Positions 41,368 through 49,555 of a stretch of DNA of 54,960 bases are shown one piece after another. Within the stretch, counting starts at the first letter, position 1, and each line of letters begins with the position of its first letter. Under the pieces are notes generated by a model. The model ran no database searches. It saw nothing but the letters and a program-made list of their open reading frames with translations, and was not told the origin of the DNA. The position numbers were made by a program, and so were the translations under genes. Origin of the DNA: Oscillospiraceae bacterium (GTDB lineage Bacteria > Bacillota > Clostridia > Oscillospirales > Oscillospiraceae); NCBI GenBank assembly GCA_902779945.1, contig CACZDN010000012.1, positions 1 to 54,960 of the forward strand, read 5' to 3'.

Positions 41368-43548
41368 ATGGCACGTAAGAAGGAAAAAAAGCCGGTGACC
41401 AGGAGCAGGGCCAAGGTGCCGGTCGTCATGCAGATGGAGGCCCTGGAGTGCGGCGCCGCCTCGCTCGCCATGGTGATGGCCTATTATGACAAGTGGGTGC
41501 CGCTGGAGCAGGTGCGCCTGGACTGCGGCGTCTCCCGCGACGGCTCGAACGCACGCAATATCCTGATCGCCGCGCGCAACTACGGCTTCGAGGCCCAGGG
41601 CTTCCGCTGCGAGCTGTCCGCGCTGCGCGAGGAGATGAGCTTTCCGTGCATCATCCACTGGAACTTCAACCATTTTGTGGTGCTGAACGGCTTTCAGGGC
41701 AAGCACGCCTACATAAACGACCCCGCGCGGGGTGAGATCAAGCTGAGCATTGAGGACCTCGACGCGGCCTTTACCGGCATCGTCCTCCAGATCGAGCCCG
41801 GCCCCGACTTTCAGCCCGGCGGCAAGCCCAAGAGCACCTTGGAGTTTGCACGCAGACGTCTCAAGGGGGCCGGCGCGGCGGTGACGTTCGTACTGCTGTC
41901 GTCCGTGATTGCCTATCTCTTCGGCATCATCAATCCCGTGTTCAGCAAGTTCTTCATGGACCGGCTTCTGACCGGCGAGAACCGTGAGCTGCTGGAGCCC
42001 TTCATCGCCCTGATGGCGGCGATGGGGATCGCGCAGCTTGTGGTCGCCTGGTTCCAGGCGGTCTACTCACGCAAGATTGACGGCAAGATGAGCATTGTCG
42101 GCAGCAGCGACTATATGTGGAAGATCCTGCGCCTGCCGATGGAGTTCTTCTCCCAGCGCATGGCGGGCGACATTCTGCAACGCCAGAGCACCAACGCCTC
42201 CATCGCCTCCACGCTGGTGAACACCCTGACGCCGCTGCTGCTGAACACGATCATGATGGGCTTCTATCTCTTCGTCATGCTCAAGCTCAGCCCCCTGCTC
42301 ACGATGGTCGGCATTGTGACCATCGTGCTGAACCTGCTGGTCTCGCGCATCATCTCCAGAAAGCGCGTGAACATCACGCGCGTACAGATGCGCGACGCGG
42401 GCAAGCTCAACGCCGCCACGGTCTCCGGCATTCAGATGGTGGAGACCATCAAGTCCAGCGGCGCGGAGATCGGCTATTTTCAGAAATGGGCAGGCTATCA
42501 GGCCTCGGTGAACGCGCAGAAGGTGAAGTTCGCACAGCTGAACCAGTTCCTCGGCGTGATCCCGTCTGTCCTGTCCACGATTGCGAACGCCTCTGTCGTG
42601 GTCATCGGCGTCGGGCTCGCCATGGACGGCAATTTCACGCTGGGCTCCATCATGCTCTTCCAGGGCGCGCTGAGCTCCTTCATGTCCCCGGCCATGATGC
42701 TGGTCTCGGCGGGGCAGACCATCCAGGAGATGCGCACCGATATGGAGCGCGTCGAGGACGTGATGCAGTACCCGAACGACCCCGGCTTCAGCGACAGTCC
42801 CCTCGACGAGGATGCCGACTACTCCAAGCTCTCCGGCATGATCGAGCTCCGGGATGTGAGCTTCGGCTATTCCCGTCTCGGCCAGCCGCTGATCGAGCAT
42901 TTCTCCATGAAGATGAAGCCCGGCAGCCGCGTTGCCTTCGTCGGCAGCTCCGGCTGCGGCAAGTCCACGCTCTCCAAGCTCATCTCCGGCCTCTACCAGC
43001 CGTGGAGCGGCGAGATTCTCTACGACGGCAAGCCGATCTCCGAGATCGACCGCAGCATCTTCACCGGCTCCGTCGCGGTCGTCGACCAGGACATCGTGCT
43101 CTTTGAGGACACGATCGCCAACAACATCAAGATGTGGGACACGTCCATCGAGGACTTTGAAATGATCCTCGCCGCACGCGACGCCCAGATCTATGAAGAC
43201 ATCATGGCCCGCGAGGGCGGCTTCTCCTGTATGCTCACCGAGGGCGGCAAGGACCTGTCCGGCGGCCAGCGCCAGCGCATCGAGATCGCCCGCGTCCTGG
43301 CCCAGGACCCCTCAGTCATCATCATGGACGAGGCCACCTCCGCCCTTGACGCCAAGACCGAGTACGAGCTGGTCAACGCCGTCAAGGACCGCGGGATCAC
43401 CTGCATCGTGATTGCGCACCGTCTGTCCACCATACGCGACTGCGACGAGATCATCGTGCTGAACAAGGGCAAGGTGGTCGAGCGCGGCACCCATGACGAG
43501 CTCTACGCCAGGGGCGGCTATTACGCAGAGCTCATATCCAGCGACTGA
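41368..43548 (+). CDS. NHLM-type peptide-export ABC transporter with C39 peptidase domain
   Basis: In this 726-residue protein the first 140 residues are a C39 double-glycine peptidase with Cys28 in MEALECGAASLAM, His102 in HWNFNHFVVLN and Asp118 in YINDPARG, so the catalytic set is complete. A six-helix ABC membrane domain follows (about 165-450), then an ATPase with GSSGCGKST, LSGGQRQRIE and IIMDEATSALD. It should cut the leader of a peptide after a Gly-Gly-type site and export it. With the next gene it matches the ABC1/ABC2 pair of NHLM (nitrile-hydratase-leader) microcin systems. The cargo peptide is not obvious in the window. Confidence 0.9.
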   Translation: MARKKEKKPVTRSRAKVPVVMQMEALECGAASLAMVMAYYDKWVPLEQVRLDCGVSRDGSNARNILIAARNYGFEAQGFRCELSALREEMSFPCIIHWNFNHFVVLNGFQGKHAYINDPARGEIKLSIEDLDAAFTGIVLQIEPGPDFQPGGKPKSTLEFARRRLKGAGAAVTFVLLSSVIAYLFGIINPVFSKFFMDRLLTGENRELLEPFIALMAAMGIAQLVVAWFQAVYSRKIDGKMSIVGSSDYMWKILRLPMEFFSQRMAGDILQRQSTNASIASTLVNTLTPLLLNTIMMGFYLFVMLKLSPLLTMVGIVTIVLNLLVSRIISRKRVNITRVQMRDAGKLNAATVSGIQMVETIKSSGAEIGYFQKWAGYQASVNAQKVKFAQLNQFLGVIPSVLSTIANASVVVIGVGLAMDGNFTLGSIMLFQGALSSFMSPAMMLVSAGQTIQEMRTDMERVEDVMQYPNDPGFSDSPLDEDADYSKLSGMIELRDVSFGYSRLGQPLIEHFSMKMKPGSRVAFVGSSGCGKSTLSKLISGLYQPWSGEILYDGKPISEIDRSIFTGSVAVVDQDIVLFEDTIANNIKMWDTSIEDFEMILAARDAQIYEDIMAREGGFSCMLTEGGKDLSGGQRQRIEIARVLAQDPSVIIMDEATSALDAKTEYELVNAVKDRGITCIVIAHRLSTIRDCDEIIVLNKGKVVERGTHDELYARGGYYAELISSD

Positions 43549-43561
43549 GGAGGTGCGGTGA

Positions 43562-45769
43562 ATGGGTTGGTTTGACGAACAGATCAGACAGCGCAAGCTG
43601 AGCGACCAGGAGGTCTTTGAGGAATCCATTTTCCGCATGGCCTCCGTCGTGCTGGGCAAGGAGCGCGCAGGGATTCTGAACGACGAGCGCATCCTTACCA
43701 AGATGGTGCTCGACGATATTCTGAAATACTACCACGCAAAGCCGGTCGAGCTCCCGCCTGCGGTCAGGACGCCGGATGCGGCGCTGGACTACTGTCTGCG
43801 CCCCCACGGGATCATGTACCGCAGCGTCAGCCTGGACGACGGCTGGTACAGGAACGCCTTCGGCCCCATGATCGCACTGCGGAAGGGGGACGGGAACCCC
43901 GTCGCCCTGATCCCCGACATCCGGGGCTACAGCTTCCGCGACAGCGCAAGCGGAAAGACGGTCCGCGTCAACGCAAAGACGGCCGAATTGTTCGGCCGGG
44001 ACGCGGTCTGCTTCTACCGGCCGCTGCCGCAGAAAAAGCTCGGTGTCGCCGACATCAATCTCTATCTCAAGGACTGTCTGGACGTCGGCGACTACGTGGC
44101 ACTGGTCCTGAGCTTTCTGCTGGTGACGCTCTTCGGCCTCATGCAGACGCCGATCTATCGCGTGCTCACCGGCTACGTTCTGGAGAGCAGGAGCATGACG
44201 GTGCTCATCGGCACGGCCGTGTTCATGCTCGCGTCGATCGTCTCCACGCAGCTCGTCACCACGGTGCGCGAGCTGATGATGGACCGCCTTGAGATCAAGA
44301 CCTCCATGTCCGTGGAGGCCGCGATCATGTCGCGTGTTCTGAATCTCCCCGCGAATTTCTTCCGCAAGTACTCCTCCGGCGAGCTCTCGAGCCGCTGCGG
44401 CGCGGTCAGTCAGCTCTGCACGCTCCTGATCGGCGGCGTCTTCTCTACGACGCTGTCCTCGCTGATGAGTCTTTTGTACATCACGCAGATTTTCCGTTAC
44501 GCGAGGGCCCTTGTCGTCCCGGCGCTGCTGGTGATGCTCGCGAGCGTGCTCGTCAGCATCATCGCCTCTCTGATGCAGATGCGCGTCAGCAAGAAGCTCA
44601 TGGAGCTGAGCGCGAAGGAAAACGGTCTGAGCTTTGCGCTGATCTCCGGCGTACAGAAGATCAAGCTGGCCGGTGCGGAGAAGCGCGCCTTTGCCCGCTG
44701 GGCGGACGTCTTTGCCAGGGCCGCGGAATACAACTACAATCCTCCGCTCTTCCTCATCGTCAACGGTGTGATCTCCACCGCCATCGGGCTGATCGGCACG
44801 ATCACGATGTACTACATTGCGGTGAAGACCAACGTCAGCGGCTCGGAATACATCGCGTTCAACAGCGCATACGGCACGGTGTCCGGCGCGTTCTCGGCGC
44901 TGATGAGCGTCGCGATCTCGGTGGCACGGATCAAGCCCATCCTCGAGATGGCGGACCCCATTCTCAAGGCCGAGCCGGAGACCTCCGAGAACAAGCAGAT
45001 GGTGACCTCTCTCAAGGGCGGTATCGAGCTTTCGAACGTCTATTTTCGCTATACCGAGTCCATGCCCTATGTGGTCAACAACATGAGCCTGCGCATCAGG
45101 CCCGGGGAGTACATCGCCATCGTCGGCAAGACCGGCTGCGGCAAGTCCACGCTGGTGCGTCTGCTGCTGGGCTTTGAAACGCCTGAGAGGGGCAGCATCT
45201 ATTACGACGGCAAGGATATGACCAAGCTGGACCTCCGCTCTCTGCGCTGCCGCATCGGCACCGTGACGCAGGACGGCAGCCTCTTCCAGGGGGACATCTA
45301 CTCCAACATCGTCATCTCCTCGCCGAATCTCCCGCTGGACGCGGCCTGGGAGGCGGCGGAGCTGGCCGGCATCGCCGACGATATCCGCGCCATGCCCATG
45401 GGGATGCAGACCATGATCTCCGAGGGCTCGGGCGGCATCTCCGGCGGACAGAAGCAGCGCCTGATGATCGCGCGGGCCGTCGCGCCGAAGCCGAAGATCC
45501 TCATCTTCGACGAGGCGACCTCAGCGCTCGACAACCGGACGCAGAAGCAGGTATCCGATGCGCTCGACAGGCTCAAGTGCACGCGTATCGTCATCGCGCA
45601 CCGGCTCTCCACCATCAAAAACTGCGACCGCATCCTTGTTCTGGACGAGGGCCGCATTCTGGAGGACGGCACCTACGTCGAGCTGATTGCAAAGCAGGGC
45701 TACTTTGCCGAGCTTGTCGAAAGGCAGCGGCTGGATACCGGCAATCCCGTAAGCGCTCAGAAAACCTGA
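43562..45769 (+). CDS. NHLM-type peptide-export ABC transporter, second subunit
   Basis: This 735-residue protein has an N-terminal region (about 1-165) with no C39 catalytic residues but with DILKYYHAKPVELPPAVRTP and IALRKGDGNPVALIPD. Such a domain is typical of the ABC2 partner in NHLM exporters. A membrane domain (about 180-460) and ATPase follow, with GKTGCGKST, ISGGQKQRLM and LIFDEATSALD. It probably pairs with the C39-ABC protein as a heterodimer. It starts 13 bases after that gene. A short coiled-coil gene follows after 18 bases. Confidence 0.88.
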   Translation: MGWFDEQIRQRKLSDQEVFEESIFRMASVVLGKERAGILNDERILTKMVLDDILKYYHAKPVELPPAVRTPDAALDYCLRPHGIMYRSVSLDDGWYRNAFGPMIALRKGDGNPVALIPDIRGYSFRDSASGKTVRVNAKTAELFGRDAVCFYRPLPQKKLGVADINLYLKDCLDVGDYVALVLSFLLVTLFGLMQTPIYRVLTGYVLESRSMTVLIGTAVFMLASIVSTQLVTTVRELMMDRLEIKTSMSVEAAIMSRVLNLPANFFRKYSSGELSSRCGAVSQLCTLLIGGVFSTTLSSLMSLLYITQIFRYARALVVPALLVMLASVLVSIIASLMQMRVSKKLMELSAKENGLSFALISGVQKIKLAGAEKRAFARWADVFARAAEYNYNPPLFLIVNGVISTAIGLIGTITMYYIAVKTNVSGSEYIAFNSAYGTVSGAFSALMSVAISVARIKPILEMADPILKAEPETSENKQMVTSLKGGIELSNVYFRYTESMPYVVNNMSLRIRPGEYIAIVGKTGCGKSTLVRLLLGFETPERGSIYYDGKDMTKLDLRSLRCRIGTVTQDGSLFQGDIYSNIVISSPNLPLDAAWEAAELAGIADDIRAMPMGMQTMISEGSGGISGGQKQRLMIARAVAPKPKILIFDEATSALDNRTQKQVSDALDRLKCTRIVIAHRLSTIKNCDRILVLDEGRILEDGTYVELIAKQGYFAELVERQRLDTGNPVSAQKT

Positions 45770-45787
45770 AATACATAGGAGGACATC

Positions 45788-46141
45788 ATGAAAACAAAGA
45801 TGCTCAGAAAAGCGCTCGTCTCCAGGGCGGAGGAGGCTCTGGTCTCGAAGCTCCCCGTCGATGAGAAGGCGCTGCGCCGCGTCGGGAATCTGATGGAGCC
45901 CAAAAACATCAAGCGCGCCGCAATCGCGGTGGTCGGCGGCTCCGCCGCGCTGTCGCTGCTCGGGAATATCTGGGAGACACACGTGTACCGCAGGGCCATG
46001 GCGAAGGAGCTCAAAAAGCAGCTCGAGCCGATCAAAAAGCAGCTCAGCGCCATTGAAGTACAGAATGCCGAGCTCAAAAAGCAAAACGAGCAGCTCCGCA
46101 AGCGACTCAGCGAGCTGGAAGGCCACGGCTTCCGCCGCTGA
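45788..46141 (+). CDS. Small membrane-anchored coiled-coil protein of the exporter operon
   Basis: This 117-residue protein has no family that I recognise. Residues 1-42 are basic. A hydrophobic segment (about 43-61: KRAAIAVVGGSAALSLLGNI) contains a GG pair. The C-terminal 45 residues are a strong coiled coil rich in Lys, Glu and Leu (ELKKQLEPIKKQLSAIEVQN). It is 18 bases after the second ABC gene and ends at a strong terminator, so it is the last gene of the operon. It could be a coiled-coil accessory that makes up for the reduced adaptor, or (less likely) a cargo cut after VVGG. Confidence 0.7.
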   Translation: MKTKMLRKALVSRAEEALVSKLPVDEKALRRVGNLMEPKNIKRAAIAVVGGSAALSLLGNIWETHVYRRAMAKELKKQLEPIKKQLSAIEVQNAELKKQNEQLRKRLSELEGHGFRR

Positions 46142-46186
46142 ACAGCACAGGAGAGGGGCTTGCCCCTCCCCCGGAACCACGAGAAA

Positions 46187-46232
46187 AAAAGTACGGTGAA
46201 ATCGCAGCTTGCCGCGATTTCACCGTACTTTT
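46187..46232. terminator. Strong bidirectional terminator between convergent genes
   Basis: A perfect 19-bp inverted repeat (46187-46205 and 46214-46232) with an eight-base loop ends in T runs on both strands. It separates the plus-strand exporter operon from the minus-strand VanY-like genes. Confidence 0.9.
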
Positions 46233-46340
46233 AGAATCTGTACTTTTCCGCTGCCGGGAGGTCGGGTACCTTCCCCTGCGGTCACGCGCTGTGGTTTACC
46301 GGTCACAGTCCCGTTTTTCCTGCCTTGCCCCGGCAGCGCA

Positions 46341-47120
46341 CTACGCCTCGCGCACTACGTACTCGTTCACATAGTTGACGCCCGCGATCGTTTTGCCGTA
46401 GAGGGCCAGAAACTCCTCGAAGCAGAGGCCGTTTTCCGTGATGTATTCGGCGGCCTCCCTGCCGACATAGCGGTAGTGGCCGGGGTAGCAGGCCATGCCG
46501 TAGACCTCTTTTTTATTCTCGGGGTAGCGGACGATGAAGCCGTACTCGGTGCAGTGCTCGTCCATCCACTGGCAGACCGGCGTACCGGCGACCGTCTCGT
46601 CGTGGATGTTGCTGTAGTTGACGTCAGCCCAGTAATACGCCTCGTCCGTGATGTCGAAGGCAAGGCCGGTGGAATGCTCGCTGCAGCCGGCGGCGAAGAC
46701 GTGCTTGGCCGCCTCATAGGAGCTGCCGGGGAGGCAGTGGCAGTACTCGTAGTCATATTCTCCGTACTTGCGCATGGCCTCCTCGTACCAGAAGATCGTA
46801 TACTCCCAGTTGCGGTAGGAGGAGCAGATATAGACCTCAAAGCCCTGCGCGCGGGCGGCCTTGAGAAAATCGTCCGCAGCGTCCGCGCAGCGCTCGTCCA
46901 TATACTGGCCGTCCACGCTCCGGACGTGGGGATGATAGCGGCCCACGCCGCAGTGGGGGCCGGCGTACAGGAATTCCCAGCTGTTGATGTCAATGTCGGG
47001 CAGAGGCGGAAGCTCGATCGCGGCGCTCTTCGTTTCCCCGTCGATCTCAGCCGCGGCAGCGGGCAGGGCGGTCGCCAGCAGAAGGAGCAGCGCCGCGAGG
47101 ATCAGGATGGTTCGCTTCAT
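46341..47120 (-). CDS. VanY-like D-Ala-D-Ala carboxypeptidase homologue lacking the catalytic Glu
   Basis: This 259-residue protein has a signal peptide (MKRTILILAALLLLLATALP, then AAAAE). The M15B-type zinc ligands are present: H149 and D156 in CSEHSTGLAFD, and H215. However, the ExWH motif reads C211-Y212-P213-G214-H215, so the catalytic glutamate is Tyr and the Trp is Gly. It may bind peptidoglycan stems without cutting, or use another base. It is nine bases after an intact paralogue (47130-48083), with which it is co-transcribed. Confidence 0.83.
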   Translation of the reverse strand: MKRTILILAALLLLLATALPAAAAEIDGETKSAAIELPPLPDIDINSWEFLYAGPHCGVGRYHPHVRSVDGQYMDERCADAADDFLKAARAQGFEVYICSSYRNWEYTIFWYEEAMRKYGEYDYEYCHCLPGSSYEAAKHVFAAGCSEHSTGLAFDITDEAYYWADVNYSNIHDETVAGTPVCQWMDEHCTEYGFIVRYPENKKEVYGMACYPGHYRYVGREAAEYITENGLCFEEFLALYGKTIAGVNYVNEYVVREA

Positions 47121-47129
47121 GCCGCGCCC

Positions 47130-48083
47130 TCACACAACCCCGTAGAGGGCGAGGAACTCCTCCAGGCAGAGGTTGTTGTCCGTCATGTAGTGCGCCGCGT
47201 CCACGCCGACGTAGCGGAAATGCCAGGGCTCATAGATGATGCCGGTGATGCTGTCCGCGCTGCCGCTCTTGTCGGCGGGATAGCGGACGACAAAGCCGTA
47301 ATCCGCGCAGTTGTCGCGCAGCCACTGATAGGTCGCCGTCTGCTCGAGAGAGCTGTCCTTGGTCTCGTGGTAGTAATCCGTGATGTCGCAGGCGAGTCCC
47401 GTCTGGTGCTCGCTGGTGCCGGGGCGGGCCACGATGGTGGCCGCGACCTCCTCGGTGTAGCCCTGGCCGATCTTGCGCTGGAACAGATAGCTCTGCTCGT
47501 CATAGGAGCGGTAGCCGGAGGAGAGGTAGACGGGCAGGCCCGCGTCCACACAGCCCTGGGCAAAGGCGAGAAGCTGCTCGGCGATGCGAAGGTCGACGGC
47601 GCAGCGGTTCGGGTTATAGTTGGTCTGAATGTCCGTCTCGCTCAGCGTCTGGTTGAGGTAGCCCATCTGAGGCGGCTGGTAGGTCTCGATCGGGTGGGTG
47701 GGGTTGGCCAGCATCATTTCCCAGCTGTCCAGGTCCACGTCCGGCGGTGCAGGCAGGCCCAGCGCGGCGGCGTTGTCCCGCGCGAGCTGCTGCACCGGGC
47801 TCAGCTCCGGTTCGGAGGGGAGAGCCTGGGGCTGTTCCACAGCGGCAGGCTCAACAGGCGCGGCGGGCGCCTCGGTGCTGACGCTCATCTGGACAGGCGT
47901 CTCCTGCGCGGCGGGGATCATGGACGTATCCGCCTGGAAGCCCTCGGGATGCAGGCCGGTGGCGGGACCCCAGGCCGCCACATCGTCGCTGTGCCAGTGG
48001 ATCTGCTCCTGCCGGTAGGTATAGAAGCCCAAAAGGAGCAGGGCGAGAACGCCGATGATAGCTCTTCCGACACGGTTTTTCAT
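47130..48083 (-). CDS. VanY-like (M15B) D-Ala-D-Ala carboxypeptidase, membrane-anchored
   Basis: This 317-residue protein has an N-terminal membrane anchor (AIIGVLALLLLGFYTY), a Pro/Ala-rich linker (about 50-110) and a zinc peptidase domain. The active site is complete: TSEHQTGLACDIT for the zinc ligands and EPWHFRYVG with the catalytic Glu. It should remove the terminal D-Ala from peptidoglycan pentapeptides outside the membrane. No van regulatory or ligase genes are next to it, so it is better seen as a wall-maturation enzyme. TAAGGAGG precedes the ATG, and a promoter lies at 48155-48183. Confidence 0.88.
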   Translation of the reverse strand: MKNRVGRAIIGVLALLLLGFYTYRQEQIHWHSDDVAAWGPATGLHPEGFQADTSMIPAAQETPVQMSVSTEAPAAPVEPAAVEQPQALPSEPELSPVQQLARDNAAALGLPAPPDVDLDSWEMMLANPTHPIETYQPPQMGYLNQTLSETDIQTNYNPNRCAVDLRIAEQLLAFAQGCVDAGLPVYLSSGYRSYDEQSYLFQRKIGQGYTEEVAATIVARPGTSEHQTGLACDITDYYHETKDSSLEQTATYQWLRDNCADYGFVVRYPADKSGSADSITGIIYEPWHFRYVGVDAAHYMTDNNLCLEEFLALYGVV

Positions 48084-48154
48084 GCTGTCCTCCTTAGCTC
48101 AATTGCGAAGCTTTCTTCCGCAATTTGCAAAGTTCATCGTGAATCGTAATATTA

Positions 48155-48183
48155 ATAATAGCATCATCCTCCCGTGGGGTCAA
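48155..48183 (-). promoter_or_regulatory. Promoter of the VanY-like gene pair
   Basis: On the minus strand TTGACC (48178-48183) and TATTAT (48155-48160) are 17 bases apart, 72 bases before the ATG. Confidence 0.72.
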
Positions 48184-48227
48184 CTGGTTTTTCATTCTGC
48201 ATTTTTCCGGTATCAGAGAATTAATGC

Positions 48228-48256
48228 TTGCATCCGCTGCGGATATGAAGTATAAA
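48228..48256 (+). promoter_or_regulatory. Promoter of the GAF-ABC operon
   Basis: TTGCAT (48228-48233) and TATAAA (48251-48256) are 17 bases apart, in an AT-rich stretch diverging from the VanY promoter. The ATG is at 48325. Confidence 0.68.
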
Positions 48257-48324
48257 TATATAAATATGGAAGTTTTTGTCGCGCGATGGAATGTCCCTGC
48301 GCTCATGATACTGAGGAGAAGGAA

Positions 48325-49551
48325 ATGGCACAGGATAATCACTTTGTAAAAGCAAGCTATGAGATCATGGAGCAGCTGCTGGAGGTCGACCAGCTTGAGC
48401 ACGCGCTCTCGGGGAGCCTGGAGATTATCGTCCGTGCGCTCGACTGCGAGGCGGGCGTGATCTGGTATCTCGACCCGGCAAACAATCGGCTGAACCCGCT
48501 GTCCCACATCGGCCCGTCGGACATCTCCAATGTCAGCATCGAAAGCGGCGCCGGCATTGAGGGCGTCGTCACGAGCACCGGGAAGTCCGCCATACTCGCC
48601 GACGCTGCGACCGACCCGCGCTTCGACGGAACCGTGTTCGACGAGAACGGCTTCAAGGCAAAGAGCATGATCTGCGTGCCGCTGAACAACCTGCATAACG
48701 TGATCGGCTGCGTACAGCTCATGAACAAGAGGAGCGGCGAACCCTTTTCGGAGGAGGAGCTTCAGCTGTGCGAGCGCATGGCGGCGCTGGCCGCCATCGT
48801 CATTGAGGAGAAGGGCCTTGCCGTCAAGCAGGACGAGGCGAAGGAGGTCCTGATCTCGCTGCGCGGCGTCACCAAGGAGTTTCCCTCGGGCGACAGCGTG
48901 GTGCAGGTGCTCAAGGGCATCAATCTCGACATCTACAAAAACGAATTCGTCGTGGTGCTGGGCGAGTCCGGCTGCGGCAAATCCACGATGGTGAACATCA
49001 TCGGCGGCATGGACTCTCTTACGGACGGCCAGCTTCTGGTCGAGGGGAAGGACTTCTCCCACCCGGACGACAAGGAGCTTACCAAATTCCGGCGCGAGTA
49101 TCTGGGCTTCGTGTTTCAGTCCTACAACCTCATGCCCAATCTCACGGCACAGGAGAACGTGCAGTTCATTGCGGACATCTCACCGAATCCCATGCCTGCC
49201 GCCGAGGCCATCGCCAGGGTCGGCCTCACTGACCGCGCCGACAACTACCCCGCCGCGCTCTCCGGCGGCCAGCAGCAGCGCGTGGCCATCGCACGCGCCA
49301 TCGTCAAGCGCCCTCGCATCATCTTCGCGGACGAGCCGACCGCCGCCCTGGACTATCAGACCAGCATCGAGGTCCTGTCGGTCTTCGAGGAGGTCATGAA
49401 GGACCGGGATCGCGGGACGACCGTCGTGATGATTACCCATAACCCTGAGATCGCCAAGATGGCGAACCGCGTTGTCCGTCTCAAGGACGGCCGTGTTGCC
49501 AGCATCCGCACCAATCTCCACCCGCTGGCCGCGACAGAGCTTGTGTGGTAA
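48325..49551 (+). CDS. GAF-domain-fused ABC transporter ATPase (MacB/LolD-like)
   Basis: This 408-residue protein starts at 48325 (GAGGAG upstream). Residues about 10-165 form a GAF domain ([60 protein letters not shown]). Residues 180-400 are a MacB/LolD-type ATPase with [42 protein letters not shown] and [10 protein letters not shown]. The permease partner starts four bases downstream. Fusing a GAF domain to the ATPase suggests that transport is gated by a small ligand or redox signal, but nothing in the sequence identifies it. Confidence 0.88.
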   Translation: MAQDNHFVKASYEIMEQLLEVDQLEHALSGSLEIIVRALDCEAGVIWYLDPANNRLNPLSHIGPSDISNVSIESGAGIEGVVTSTGKSAILADAATDPRFDGTVFDENGFKAKSMICVPLNNLHNVIGCVQLMNKRSGEPFSEEELQLCERMAALAAIVIEEKGLAVKQDEAKEVLISLRGVTKEFPSGDSVVQVLKGINLDIYKNEFVVVLGESGCGKSTMVNIIGGMDSLTDGQLLVEGKDFSHPDDKELTKFRREYLGFVFQSYNLMPNLTAQENVQFIADISPNPMPAAEAIARVGLTDRADNYPAALSGGQQQRVAIARAIVKRPRIIFADEPTAALDYQTSIEVLSVFEEVMKDRDRGTTVVMITHNPEIAKMANRVVRLKDGRVASIRTNLHPLAATELVW

Positions 49552-49555
49552 AGAC

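Noticed and set aside
46341-48083. A vancomycin-resistance cluster, suggested by two VanY-like genes
   Set aside because: No vanR, vanS, vanH, D-Ala-D-Lac ligase or vanX is nearby, and one copy lacks its catalytic Glu. Wall maturation is simpler.
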